From Phoronis australis (lineage: Eukaryota > Phoronida > Phoronidae): 64,000 bases of DNA. The position numbers were made by a program, and so were the translations under genes. Shown here in pieces: positions 1 through 11,399 of this stretch. The notes below the pieces were generated by a model. The model was given only the letters and a program-made list of their open reading frames with translations, was not told the origin of the DNA and did not search any database. Location: the NCBI GenBank assembly GCA_002633005.1, contig NMRA01000045.1, forward strand, positions 799,552 to 863,551, in the 5' to 3' direction. The first letter of the stretch is position 1. Every line of letters starts with the position of its first letter.

Positions 1-1187
1 AAAAACATTACCATGTTCCCATCTTGAATTGTTGTCGACTGGCCCTTAAACTCAAATCACAATCACACACGCGCCATTTTTGAACTGGGATTGGTCAATC
101 CATATAAACGTTTTCTAAAGCGTTTTCTTGAGTCGCTTGGCGATATTCTCGTTGGTATTGGTAATACAATACTGTCAAGGTAAGGGACATCATGACACCG
201 CTTCTCTCAGAATGAGGTCTAAGCAGTTTTTAGCCAAGGCGAAGTGAAGCTTTAATTACAAGTCCAACGCTGCTGTATGATACTCTCTCCTGTTTGACTC
301 CTCGTTTGCTCTGAAATTAAAATAGCGTTGACTGTAAAAAAGTTGCTACAGCGTAAACAGGCCCTCAACAGAGGGTGGAAAGTGAATCCCATACAGAATG
401 TCTGCGCAGCTCAAAGGTAGCCGAAGACGAGAGATACATGATAGTGAGCCAATAGACTCGCCAAGCAAAATGCTCAGCTCGTGTTTGTCAAGAGTCTCTG
501 CGTAAACTAAATACACAAAACGTATCGAGAGTGATATAGATGAAGTAAGATACGCGGAATAATGTTTAGTGGGATATTACTTCATCTACGCCAATTGAGG
601 TATGTTTTGTATTTATCCTATGCGCTTCAAATTCCTGTTTCTTTCATTTTTTTCGGCAGATTTTTATTACTTCACCCATACTGTTTACGTGGCGGATTAC
701 ATCCTATATGTATGTACTTGCGCGTTAGGTTACAAGTTTCCTCTAATAAAAGGAACTGTTTTAAATGTACCGGTTTCTTACTTGAAAAGAGATAACAAAG
801 ATGAAAACAACGGTAATTGTGCATTACACTTGTAACATTTCCTGAAAATAGTTAAATAACAACAATATTTGATATTGTAGTTACCGAGGAATCGGCGCCT
901 GAGTTGCAGATGATATAATATTTAGCAATTGAAAGCTCAGACAGAAGTGTCATATAATTAACAGTTTTGTTCCAGATGTTCTGTGTGGCACCTGATTGGG
1001 ACCTGCGTGGGTACACAACATGACTCTAGTACCTCAAAATAAATTTTATTATTATATCTTACTAGATTTCAGTGCCTTTAGTGCACACCTCATAAAGAAA
1101 CACGCAAAAATTGAAAAAATAATAATTATGTACAACGTCATGGGTTGAACCCAAGTCGTTCGCCATACTGTTCGGTTCAGAGACAAG
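1..1187. other. Non-coding stretch, no gene recognised
   Basis: Both strands are broken by frequent stops. The short open frames around 560-835 are low in complexity and overlap each other in different frames, as expected by chance in AT-rich DNA. I see no repeat array, RNA gene or splice-bounded exon. Confidence 0.6.
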
Positions 1188-1241
1188 GTGTATAGAGTGA
1201 AGAGAAAGCAAAATACATTTAGCGTCGAGAAGGTTCGTAGA

Positions 1242-1483
1242 GGGATCAAAAGATGTGTTTCCAGAGACTGCAGCAACAGCAGTCAGGCGGAGAACGTCTC
1301 GGTGTTCCGAAGGACACCAAAGTTGCGCAGAAGTGGAATCGCTTCGTGCGCTGAACGAGAGTGTGGGACGTCATCGTGGACCAAGCGATTCGGTCCGGGG
1401 CCACTCTGTGTTCTGCCCACTTTGAGGACTCGTGTTTCGACTCCAGTCACAGGAGACATTACGATGAAGGCCTGGTTCAATAA
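1242..1483 (+). pseudogene. Broken THAP zinc-finger domain
   Basis: The THAP fold is a DNA-binding C2CH zinc module found in THAP proteins and P-element-type transposases. The first half is read in the frame of 1242 and shows the first Cys pair (KRCVSRDC, C-x4-C). The frame then slips by one base near 1305-1307. The second frame continues with PKDTKVAQKWNRFVR, which has the conserved tryptophan, and ends with LCSAHFEDSCF, which supplies the second C-x2-H pair and the typical HF..SCF tail. In that second frame there is also a TGA at 1352-1354. All four zinc ligands and the tryptophan can be seen, but no single frame encodes them, so this is a decayed THAP gene or transposase remnant unless the assembly holds sequence errors. 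No downstream transposase domain was recognised; an open frame from about 1518 to 1695 (RCRKHIKLILAF and neighbours) may be its continuation. Confidence 0.65.
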
Positions 1484-1602
1484 AGGACAATATTTATCAT
1501 TCAGAAACATCAGCTCTTAATTCAGGATCGTCTGTTGGGTGACTGCGTTGACTCGCCGAGCCCGAGGCCGCTTCTCTCGCGGGAGGATCCAGTTAGTAAG
1601 GC

Positions 1603-1764
1603 TCAAAGTAGAAAAGTACGCTGCCGGAAGCACATTAAACTTATTCTCGCTTTCGTGCAACCCCATTTCCTCATCCTGGCCACCATTCCCGTACGTTTCT
1701 CATAGTATTCGTTCAATTCTTGCTCATAATCGTCGTCGCTTTCAAATTCCCTGCTCTCCGCCAT
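1603..1764 (-). other. Short acidic ORF, possible first exon
   Basis: A 53-codon frame begins MAESREFESDDDYEQELNEY in a good AACAATGG start context. The first 25 residues are strongly acidic. A shift of one frame after about residue 25 would extend the acidic character (GGQDEEMGLHESENK), so it may be a broken exon. It lies antisense and just downstream of the THAP remnant. No family is recognised and chance is not excluded. Confidence 0.2.
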
Positions 1765-1799
1765 TGTTCAATGCTAGTCACTGATCTCTTGTGTTCAAC

Positions 1800-4700
1800 C
1801 CATGACGTCACATGGCGGGAAATGTGAAAATAGGCAAAATTGAAAGAAAAGTCAAAATTTCGAGCTAATTACACAAAATAATCATGGGTTTAGTTAATTT
1901 TTTTTTTTAAATTTTACGTCAAACATTTAGTTTGTGGCCATCGGTAATTCAAAATGTGCAAAAATCCATGTTGTGTACGGTTTAAACCTTTACTGCTTGC
2001 AAGCGGGAAGTTGAAATTTAGCAGGAAATTCAGGTACCCTTCAGACTCTTTGGATTTGTAAAAAATCTGGCTGATTTCTGGAATCTGGAAAGTTTTGGAA
2101 GTCTGAATTCACTGTCTTTCAGTTCTTAGTAATCGATTATAAATGGTGGATTTGGGGTGAAAACTGCTATTTGGAGTATATTGACTCGTTTTTTTTTCAC
2201 GCAGCTGGCTACAGGTCCGGTAGTCGTAAAAGGTGGAAAATTGACTTTGGAATCAGTTTCAATAGACTTTGTGCAAGGTTTTTGAAGTCTTTGGTCCATT
2301 ATGTTCGTCAAATTTTCAGGTTTTGTACATCCTGTGCGGAACAGAGTGTTGGAGCTGAGGCGACCTGGTTTTTCAAGCCCGAATCAGCAAAAACTGTTGA
2401 GTGCCACCACAATAGATGTTTCGCGCCTAGACATGTGTTCCCATGGAAGGAGATTTAAGCTCGCAAATATGAGTAAGTCACGCAACTGTAACGAAATTTT
2501 GAGTCGAATTTTCCTGCTTAAACACGGCTGCGCTGTACAGACAAAAGACATAAACGGTGATCTTGCGGCGAACAATTTTCATGTGGAACAGTGAATTCTG
2601 TCAAACAATTTAAAGACCTGAAATCTAGCCTCGTCGACCAATCGCTTCAGTTATTATTGTCATTTTGCAAGTCTATGTTAGTAAGGTTTCACATAACACT
2701 TATCTTTCCCTCGTGTTCAATCGTGTGATTTTGCGCGGTCTTGCGTAATCTCGCATGAAACTTGGTTCGTACGGAACGCAACCCCGGTGACTGCCTGCTC
2801 GCCATCTAGCGTCAGGCTGGAAACCTGTCACTAGAATGCATATTATTTGCGTATACAGATAAGCTCACGCTAGGCTCATGGTATACCTTAGTGGTCAGGG
2901 TTAGAATCATTAAATGAGCCCATGGCTAGTTGCCGTACTTGCACGACTTGACGCGAGCTGTCACCTCAGCTTTCGTCTGATAATTCAGAACACAGTCTAC
3001 ACGAAAGATTTTAGTTTTTAGTTCTCAATGACGTGCTAAACGTGCAACGGCATTAAGGCAGAATTAGTTTTGATTATATCGCGAAAACACTGCTTAGCAT
3101 CACTTTAACGTGTTTTTATAATACAGCATGCCTGTAAGAGCCAAGTCCAGAGTCAGAAAGTTCCTGTCACGCCACCACGGCTGTGATTGCGATATCGCAT
3201 TAACAGGCTTACAATATCTACGTAAACGTTCGGCGTGTGTCAGTCTTATCTAAATCAAATAATCGACTTGTGTGCCTAACGTTTTACTAAATTTGAAATT
3301 TCGTCGCTTTCGATAAATAGACAGATTATCAATGACGACTCCTAGTGCACGTAAACGTGTCGAAAGATAATCAAATTTGAAAACACGACATATTGATGAG
3401 AAACGAGATAGTAATTTAAATGGGCAAAGTGAAATTTCACACCTTGATGATTTGTTAAGCAGACCTGGGCTTATGCCCATAAAGCATGTACTGTTCACAT
3501 GTACTGTTACGCATATGACAGATGGTGGTTAGTAACGAAAAGAAGGTAAAAAGCGAGTGATTAGGTTGGAACATCATAGTTTGTACAGTAGCTCAATTTC
3601 GTGACTAAAAATTTACATTATCACTTGCCCGTATGAATGTTGTCAATAAACAGTTATTAGAAAAACTCAATTTGTTTCTGAACTTTAGAAAAGAAAACGA
3701 TTAGCAAACCCGGCCCACGTATGGACTGCGCTCCGTGACCTAGTTCCTTGCTAGATTTTGTTGTAATATAGTTTGGTCAAAGCTAATAAGCTCAAAAAAT
3801 CCCTCCCGCTTAACGATTATCCCAAAATTTGTTTTTCGGCGTACAGTAGATAATGTCACTTTTAAGATTTTCTGGGTGGAATCAGTTTATTTTTGTCTAT
3901 TGCACGTTTTATGGTCCGTTTTACTTGTCACGGAACATAACTTGATACGTTCAAGTATCGGAATACAAAAAAATATTTTATCCACGAACTTAAAGTCCTT
4001 GTATCAAAAGGCATTGTCGTTCAAAAACTTAAAAATAAATACAAAATTGAATGATATGTAACATGGCATAATGTTCACATCCTTTCTGATATCAAACTAA
4101 AAGCCTTTTTAGTACAATTTTGTACATCGGCCGAGATCGGAAAATCGTCGACTATTCCCGTCTATTTCCGTGACCTGAGTTCCTGTGTGTCAGTTCAGGA
4201 ACGATTCCTGAATGCCAGTCATGTTGTCCTTGAAAACGTATTGATATCACCGTGAGCGCAAATACGTTGTTACTTTGTTTGATTGTTCTTGAATCCCATT
4301 TTGGTTCTCTTTATACAAACTTGATTATTTATTGTCCAAATTTTGTCTGTTCTTTGCATATGAAGAATGGTATTTAATGCATAATCATAAGTTTGTGAAG
4401 TGCCGTCGCAGTCTCCCTTTGCCAACACTCGGATACTGAGTTCAGCCCTGACTCATCGCGAGAGCACCTCAAATTTCAGCAACAGTACCCATTTAGGTAA
4501 TAAATTAGAGAAAAAAAGTTTCTTGATCAACAAATGTCTTATCTTTATCGCCATATCATGAAATTGATGCAAAGTACCAGCCTGAAGTGAGCAATTGCCC
4601 TGTCACGGTGTGACTACCCGGACGTCTTGTGAGGGCAGTGCGTAATTGGCAGCAAATCGGCACCGGCTTTACTGGCCGTTTCAAAATGTAAAATAGAAAA

Positions 4701-5880
4701 AAACACCGACATACGGCGATGTTTCGACAAACAAAAACAAGTTTTATCTCAAAACAGTGAGCTCCACACCTGTGCTTGATTTTGCTGCCAGTAGTAATTC
4801 CCCGGCCTGCAGTCGCCGTGACTCTTCACCGGGAAAATAATCACTTGCTTAATTGGCCTTGATTTTCAATTATCAGGGCAAATATATTTTCAAACCTCAC
4901 AAAAACAAACTTACAATATATAATTCTGTTGTCTAAATTTAAAAATTCCGCGCCGCAAAACGGGGCGGAGGGAGCGTAGTGAATTTTAGTCAATGAGCTG
5001 AATGTCGGCGATGGGAAAATGTTGCAGCGTTAGGAGCATGACGCAGTATTTTTTTAATCTCTTTGTCACAGGAATTTCACTCATTCAGGGCCGGGTAGCT
5101 AATTAATGTCTTCATCTTGCACAGATGTCCGCACACGGCAGGCCAAGCGGTTCGACTCCGCCGGCTAGCTGCGTATGCGAATGTTTCTGGCTAAGTGGGA
5201 ATTATTCCTTTTACTTTAAACTCATTAATACTTATATTGTACCACTTTGACGCCAGTTTTCTACCTGAAGTTATTTCGCCACCAATTGGTATTCTCTTGG
5301 CAGCCGCCCGGCCCGGCATAGCGAAGTCACGTCTAAATTCGTTTTCCATATTTTCGCAAGTTTAACTGTCAGAAAATTCTGACTGCATAGCAATTTTATT
5401 TAATAATTTTATGTTGCATGTTCGTTGTTCTGCTTATACTGTTTGCTTACCAGAGTTAATCAAACCCAGTAAAACACGTTTAGTCTAGCCCGCCATGGTC
5501 GGACCGTTGTTATTCAATCGTTACCGCAGGACTGTTACTAGTCCGTAATTTTATACAAGTGTCGGAAACTATCTTTGTATGTGTACGAAATTCATGATTT
5601 GAACCATTTATTCCGATGAAACAACCGGGGGGTGGCATGCCTTCGTCTTTTGTCAGTGCGAGTGGTCTCCGTCAGTCGATCGGTCTGCACCGGGTCATCG
5701 GCTGCAGGTCCGAGCCCGGCAAAATTTCTGTCAAAATTTATTTTGCTACATTTTGTCAACATTTTCAGTACAAGTTGTCCCTATTTTGGTTTTTGTAAAG
5801 TTGAGGTCCGATGTTGATCATTTTATCCCCGTTTGCAAGCTAGTAACAGACGCTGCTCCAGTCGCACAGCCGGCGTATAC
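1800..5880. other. Gene-poor region, nothing recognised
   Basis: Open frames here are short and without family signatures. A T-arm-like stretch near 5148-5166 (GGTTCGACTCC) has no convincing partner A box. No tandem array or inverted repeat of note was seen. Confidence 0.5.
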
Positions 5881-5904
5881 CTAGCCGGTTCCTGAATGAA
5901 TCGT

Positions 5905-5937
5905 ACTTCCGGTTTCGCGGTTAGTTCAAAATGGCGG
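5905..5937 (+). promoter_or_regulatory. Paired ETS-like and YY1-like sites
   Basis: ACTTCCGG (5905-5912) is an ETS-family site and CAAAATGGCGG (5927-5937) matches the YY1 consensus. This pair is typical of TATA-less housekeeping promoters, where the YY1 site often overlaps the start of transcription. The local sequence is also richer in CpG than its surroundings. A possible splice donor (TC|GTGAGT, about 5952-5960) follows. The ATG in the YY1 site is closed after two codons, so any transcript here would start with a non-coding exon. No downstream gene is identified, so the call rests on motifs only. Confidence 0.3.
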
Positions 5938-6265
5938 TGTGATCTTCAGGTCGTGAGTGACGCGTTTATATAAACTTTCTTCGACTACGGATTGCATATT
6001 GGTTATGGGATAAGTACTACGTGGTTCCTTAGAATGTCTTCTAACCATTTAATAAGGGTTAAAAACGTGTGCTTCTAGGACTTTAAGAAACAGAAACAAT
6101 TACCGTTTTACAAAAACATGATCTCGCAAATATCACGTGACAAACTTGCGTTACCCACAATGCCATTGTGAAGTAGTTCCAAAGGTTAGATTGCGCGTCG
6201 TGTAAAGACAAGTCACATCACAACTCATGCACGCACGGCAAGGGGACTCGGGAGGCTCGTTGGAG

Positions 6266-6282
6266 CCCCCCCCCCCCCCCCC
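6266..6282 (+). repeat. Poly-C tract (17 C)
   Basis: A run of 17 cytosines, likely length-variable and prone to sequencing error. Confidence 0.95.
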
Positions 6283-6689
6283 TAAGTTGCAGAAGGGAGC
6301 AACAAGTTCCACCTTAGAGAAACAAACACTCCGAAAAAGTCCTCTAGAAAGGCAGGAACTACCTGAATTCGGCGAATGCACTACTCATAAAAGGTCCACA
6401 TTCTCAAACATTCGAGCCCTCATTTTAGGCTAGTTGCGCGCATGCAGCCGAGTCAGAATCAGCAGACATGTTGTGTTTGCAGTCGCGGACATAACAAAAC
6501 CATTGAAATTTCTTTTGCATTGTTCACCACAGACAGTTTTTTCTATAGGAATTTTAAAATTGAAGCTCTATGAAGAAATGAGAGGGCGTTAGTAACTTTC
6601 CACAAAAATATGCAATATAAAATTCATTACACTCACGGGGTATTTGATTGCATTACTGACGGGGTGGAGATGGATATTTATGACACAGC

Positions 6690-7290
6690 CCATTTAGAAA
6701 GTGAATTCGAAAACAAGGGACCCATTTGTATGGAGCTAGCATGAAAAGGCGACCCTTTCGTAGGCTTTGTTCCAGAAATTAATTCCATGTATCTAAACAT
6801 TTAAGGTGTTTTGGTGACATTGGAATAATTATATAGCATCATTTCTTGGCCACAGAACCAGTTGCAGTCTGATTTCGAGGTTAGATATAAACAAATTCTT
6901 GACGTTCTCGCATCACCAAAATCAGGAAGTACGTCATAAGTCACCAACAACGAAAACAATAACTAACTAACGTACAAATGTACGGGCCACCATAGGTACA
7001 CTGACACACTGTTAACTGGAAAAGGAACAGAAATTTTTAAGCCTGGAACAGTATAAAACAGATGCCACTTTACTTAAAAAGAGTACACATTTTAGTGCAA
7101 CCAATGTTTTAAAAACTATATCAAAAACCCTTATCCAGCTTTATAACGCAATTGGAAAGGAACACTTTTTAGAGTTTCAAACACCCAAAGTGAACTTTTT
7201 GTAAGCAATTTTGGCGGAAAGGCGCCCTTTCGTAGGGAAACTGGTGTGACAGAGTGGCCCTTTAGCAGAGTCCCTCTGGGACTACACTGC
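6690..7290 (+). repeat. Dispersed repeat family A, copy 1
   Basis: Recurring phrases (CATTTGTATGGAG, CCCTTTCGTAGG, TTTCGTAGGGAAACTGGT, TTAGCAGAGTCCCT) reappear in diverged form and in the same order at 24365-24775 and 57645-57960, and in part near 39700-39770. The motif 'yTTCGTAGGgaa' is the best conserved core. No ORF, terminal repeat or target-site duplication was found, so the class of element is unknown. Confidence 0.5.
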
Positions 7291-7310
7291 GTGCGATACA
7301 CACAACTGAG

Positions 7311-7618
7311 TTAAAGGCGAAGGCAACCTTTTTTCATCATCATTTTAAGGTTCGTTGATTAACCCAAAAAAAGCAAACGACGACCGAACTTATCGCAACC
7401 GAGGTAGATCAATGACTGACTCGACAGCTCTCAAAGTCAGACTACAGAAAAGAAATTGGCGCGAAACTCTTGCCTGCCAAAACGTCACTTCCGGAGTAGA
7501 GGACGAGAAATTAATCAAATCATGAAAAGCTGTAATTAAGTGAAAAATGTGTCTGGGATAATCAACGAACCTTATTTTTGCTAAAAGTGACATGAAAAAA
7601 GGTTGCTTTCGCCTTTAA
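7311..7618. mobile_element. TTAA-flanked MITE
   Basis: The 308-bp segment begins TTAA then AGGCGAAGGCAACCTTTTTT and ends with the inverted copy GGTTGCTTTCGCCT then TTAA. The arms extend inward with interruptions to GGTTCGTTGATTAACCC (left) and GGGATAATCAACGAACC (right), giving about 55-65 bp of imperfect inverted repeat. TTAA on both sides is the target-site duplication of piggyBac-type transposases. There is no coding capacity, so this is a non-autonomous element. Confidence 0.7.
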
Positions 7619-7701
7619 GACCGCGCAATCAAATGAATGGTGTGGACAAGTGCACCAAGCACATGACACCACCAAAATAAAATATTTCACAATGGGTACA
7701 C

Positions 7702-7833
7702 TTGATTGACTTTGCCGGTTGAGTCGCTCAACCAACCAAGACATCTGATTAGTTCAAGATGAACATTTCTGGCTTTCAAACCAATCAGATGTCTCAGCCG
7801 GTTTAACCGGCAGAACCGGCGAAGTCAATCAAA
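7702..7833. repeat. Foldback hairpin, about 57-bp arms
   Basis: The left arm (7702-7757) starts TTGATTGACTTTGCCGGTT and ends GACATCTGATTAGTTCAA. The right arm (7775-7833) is its imperfect reverse complement, ending GGCGAAGTCAATCAA. Only about 17 bases separate the arms, so a long cruciform or hairpin RNA could form. It lies less than 100 bp from the TTAA element. The outer ends have no clear target-site duplication. Confidence 0.65.
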
Positions 7834-7839
7834 TGCAGC

Positions 7840-10640
7840 CACTGATGCAAGACCAAACATGCACACCAATCTCATCTTGACATACTCGCTAATTCTGATA
7901 TTAATTTCAATGAGAGCCTTTAGAAATGAAATTGGATTCTCGTTGCTAAAAATATTATTTCCGAAATCTTACGATGATGACCCAGTCATAAATTTTCCAA
8001 ATCCATGATTAGCAAACCTAGTTACGGAGGTCGATGTCAAACTGGTGGGCGATATGCAACTTACGTTGAATGTCTAATATGTCATAACACTGACATCTAG
8101 GCCACCTCTTTCATTCATAAAACGGTATCACTCTCTTACCCAGCAAACAAAAACTTGATCACGTACCGACTATAACTGGACATGCACCGGTTGCTGTGAA
8201 AAGACTGAACAGCTTCAATAATGATTTTGCATTGCAGGGACATGTTGCTGTGACGGGGTAACCTGGCTTGCATAAATCTGCACTGTACAGTCTGGGCATT
8301 TGCTTGAGAAACTTTTTGAAATTAATAAATCGACAAGACATGCGTTCTGCACAGATAATACGTCTTACTAAATAGACGAATCACAAGCGTCGTTCCCACT
8401 GGCTACATCAAGTACCTTATCTGGGCTTGTCATTGAATACATGTTGTAAACAGAGATTCAGCCCTTGCAACTAACCTTCTCGGGGCTATTTTATGCACAT
8501 TTACGTACGCATATTTATTCATCGACTACGCAACTTGTCTTTGCGCCCGCGGTGTCGTATCTAATCAGTTTAGTTAATAAAAGACCCCGGCACGCGTCGC
8601 ATTCCACATAGTTCGAAAACAGGTTCTAAGCCACGTGGCTGGCTCGGCACTCCCAAGAATTAACCAATCACCGATGGCCGATTTAAACCAAAACGCAGGT
8701 TGAATTGTGCTTGCGACCGGGGTTACCAGCACATGGTCGCGAGCTGCGTGCTGATTGAAACAGTCGTAGAAACGAAAAACAGAACTTAAAAGTTTTTCCT
8801 CAGCATTTAAGAGAAATGAACCACCAAACATCTCAGTGCATTTCCCGAGATCTGAATATGAGGGGCCGACGGAAGGGGTACCCAGGGTTTAATTTTCGCA
8901 GTCGTATCTACAAGTATACGAATAAAATTGCATTTTGTCAATATTATATAATTAAGACGAGGTTTCCACTGCGTCTATGTAGCCCTGTGTGTGGAGTATC
9001 ATGACGTGAGTGAAATGTGTTTTAGGCTTCAGAGCGGATCTTTGCATGGATTTGTCTTTAATTATTCGTTGCCATCCTGAATTTCAGATCCGGGATTTTA
9101 CACAAAGTTACATAATATGGTTTGTAAAGCAGGATTTTGAAAAAAAATTCAAATCAAAACATCATTGCTACTGTTGTGTAATAATTAAGCTTACTAAATC
9201 AACTATTTTTTACCCTAGTCAGGTTTACATCGTATTCGTGTGTTCTCTGGTGTTGTAACAACACTCCACGTGAAACACAAGCGTGAAAGGACGAGTAAAA
9301 AGGCGGTGGCTCTACTGATTAGTTTTTCAATGTTGTTGAAGCGGGATTATAAAAAATTGAACGGTGTAAGCTGCACAAGACATGTCTCAAGGCTACACGA
9401 GAAGCAAAAGTAAAGACAACTCAAGTGTTTAAGGTTTTACGTTTTTTATTTTTGTATAAAAATTGTAAACAGTGTAAAAACTCAGCAATTCTTATTCATA
9501 TGGCTAACGAACAGCAATAGAAACTTAAAATTTATCCAGGTATGAAAAACAGCATCATGTCGTAAACCAACAACAACGTTTCATAACAGTGACTAGGCCT
9601 ATATAGGTATGCGAAGCTACAATAACTGGCTCTTAAAATCCAGGTCTCTGTCATTAGTAACAGGTATTTTGCAATGTTAGGTAATAAAATAAAAGTTAAA
9701 TGGTCACAGGTAACGTTATAGTACACATTACAATTAATAAAATATCTGGTAACAAAACAATGGAAAAATAAAATACTCTTCTTTAAGATATCAGGAAGCT
9801 CGCAACAAATATTAGTTCGGTAACTGTCGGCGTGGAGGAAATTTTCGCAGGGAAGCGACGACAGGTACGCCTTTGGAATGCGGGCGAAGCAGCTTCAGCC
9901 GATCGCTGAACAAAGAGATGACGCGGTCTGCATGCTTGTAACTACTTTGAAGTTCACGGCAACAACACTTCTACCTGAAAAACCAAACATCGTTTTGAAC
10001 GAGAGCGATAAAATCACCTATCGCAACCACAAATAGAAGCTGTCCTTTGATGCGCAGTCAAATAATTATACCCGATAAATCAGTCATTTGAATATAATCT
10101 TCCGCTTGGATGCCCCTTTGTAATACATAGCCAAGTCCCCTTGCCAAACACAGATCTTTTTTGCAGTTGCGCTGCGCCAAAAAGTGTCCCCTCCCACTGC
10201 AAACATAGCCGTGTGACTGGCATTGGGTGAAACGTGTGGGCGAGGTTTGAAAATGTGCTTGTCTTCCTCGTAAACTAATACACGATAACAAGACAACCAG
10301 TCACCTGCCCAGCTAGACAATAAATGAAATTAATGGTCTACGGTTCTTTCATGGGTTACAATTTTCAGGATACGCGGCGTCAGGCAAAACCCTTCAGCTC
10401 AAAATAGGACACTGGGAATCGAGCACGACAGGTATTATAGATTACTAGTTGTTTGCGGAAAGGTTATCTTGTACGGCGCTTTATCGAACAGGATTAGAGA
10501 ATATAAACAGTGTAACGATAGCGAATTTTGCAAAGCCATTAAATCTTTCACAAATAAAAGAAAGTTGTTCAAATTGAAAATCATGTCGTAGCGATAATGA
10601 AAGTGTTGCATCGACAACGTACCTCTGGTATGATTAGCAC
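7840..10640. other. Non-coding stretch downstream of the ASCL gene
   Basis: No coding exon was recognised. The part nearest 10646 is presumably the ASCL 3' untranslated region. A minus-strand AATAAA (plus-strand TTTATT at 9445-9450) is one possible poly(A) signal, which would give a 3' UTR of about 1.2 kb; this is a guess. Confidence 0.4.
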
Positions 10641-10645
10641 AATTT

Positions 10646-11287
10646 TCAGTCGAACCACGATGAGAAATCTAGCAGTTCTTGATCCTCTGGGCTATAAGTT
10701 TCCGCAAGGCTTTCTGCTTCGCTACTGTCCACTGAACCACACGGCGACAAAGCCGGCGTTAGTGAACTACCTAACGCTGCGTCCACTGCCGCTCCTTCGT
10801 CCAGTAGCTCCTGTAGGTGCTTTATGTACTCAATTGCGCACCGCAAAGTGTCAACCTTACTCATTTTTCTAGCTTTCCCATTTTTTGTTATTGTAGGCAA
10901 CTGCTGTCGCAGTTTGACGAAAGTATTGTTAATTGTTTTCACGCGATTTCTTTCTCTCTCATTTCTCCTAGATACAGTCACTGGTTGTGCTTTCGGCAGG
11001 TTGTAACCAAATTTGGCAAAGTCTAATCTGCGCTTACATCGTAAAGCCGACGAAGTCGCATTCTGCTGGGCCTGTGTGGCCGGAGCGATCTTTATTGGTG
11101 TTCTTGACGGCGAGCAGTTGACGCTTCCTGATGTAGACGACGGCGATGATGCAATGGACGTGTTGTTACAGTAGTTCGCTGTGACGAGCAAAAAAGTTGG
11201 CTGCGTGCCGCCTGCAGCTGGCACCGCTGACGTAATGAATGCTGGGATGAAATTTTCTCCACAATTTGCTTGAATTTCCCAAGACAT
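10646..11287 (-). CDS. ASCL: Achaete-scute family bHLH factor, ASCL1/2 type
   Basis: A complete intronless frame encodes 213 residues. This is a proneural basic helix-loop-helix transcription factor, expected to dimerise with an E-protein (Daughterless/TCF type) and bind CANNTG E-boxes in the nucleus to promote neural fate. The basic region begins at about residue 107 ([11 protein letters not shown]), helix 1 follows ([13 protein letters not shown], 119-131), then a short loop (TITKNGKAR) and helix 2 ([24 protein letters not shown], 141-164). The C-terminus, [16 protein letters not shown], is the conserved tail of ASCL1/2-like (group A) proteins and sets it apart from ASCL3/4/5. The N-terminal 80 residues are rich in Ser, Thr and Ala, as is usual for the family. 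The start is the first in-frame ATG, close behind a TATA box. No coding neighbour lies within 10 kb on the near side. The exact paralogue needs a tree. Confidence 0.95.
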   Translation of the reverse strand: MSWEIQANCGENFIPAFITSAVPAAGGTQPTFLLVTANYCNNTSIASSPSSTSGSVNCSPSRTPIKIAPATQAQQNATSSALRCKRRLDFAKFGYNLPKAQPVTVSRRNERERNRVKTINNTFVKLRQQLPTITKNGKARKMSKVDTLRCAIEYIKHLQELLDEGAAVDAALGSSLTPALSPCGSVDSSEAESLAETYSPEDQELLDFSSWFD

Positions 11288-11300
11288 TTTGCATAGAGTT

Positions 11301-11345
11301 CATATGGTTTGTTGCACGTGATAGCGTGATGATGTCATGCAGCTG
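11301..11345. promoter_or_regulatory. E-box cluster at the ASCL 5' end
   Basis: Three palindromic E-boxes lie within 45 bp of one another, 14-58 bp upstream of the ATG: CATATG (11301-11306), CACGTG (11315-11320) and CAGCTG (11340-11345). CAGCTG is the class A site preferred by achaete-scute proteins, so autoregulation is plausible. CACGTG is a class B/C site that Hes-type repressors can also use. If transcription starts where the TATA box predicts, these sites lie in the 5' UTR. Confidence 0.5.
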
Positions 11346-11378
11346 TGTGGAAATCTAACTGGCGAACGACCTTGGTGC

Positions 11379-11385
11379 ATTTATA
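11379..11385 (-). promoter_or_regulatory. TATA box of the ASCL gene
   Basis: The minus strand reads GAGTATAAAT here, 92 bp upstream of the ATG. Transcription would begin near 11350, leaving a 5' UTR of about 65 bases. Confidence 0.55.
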
Positions 11386-11399
11386 CTCTAACTCAGCAA

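Noticed and set aside
5080-5172. tRNA gene near a GGTTCGACTCC box
   Set aside because: The T arm pairs, but there is no proper D arm or anticodon arm upstream.
10646-11287. ASCL3 identity, as suggested by human synteny
   Set aside because: The bHLH and the C-terminal [14 protein letters not shown] tail are of ASCL1/2 type.
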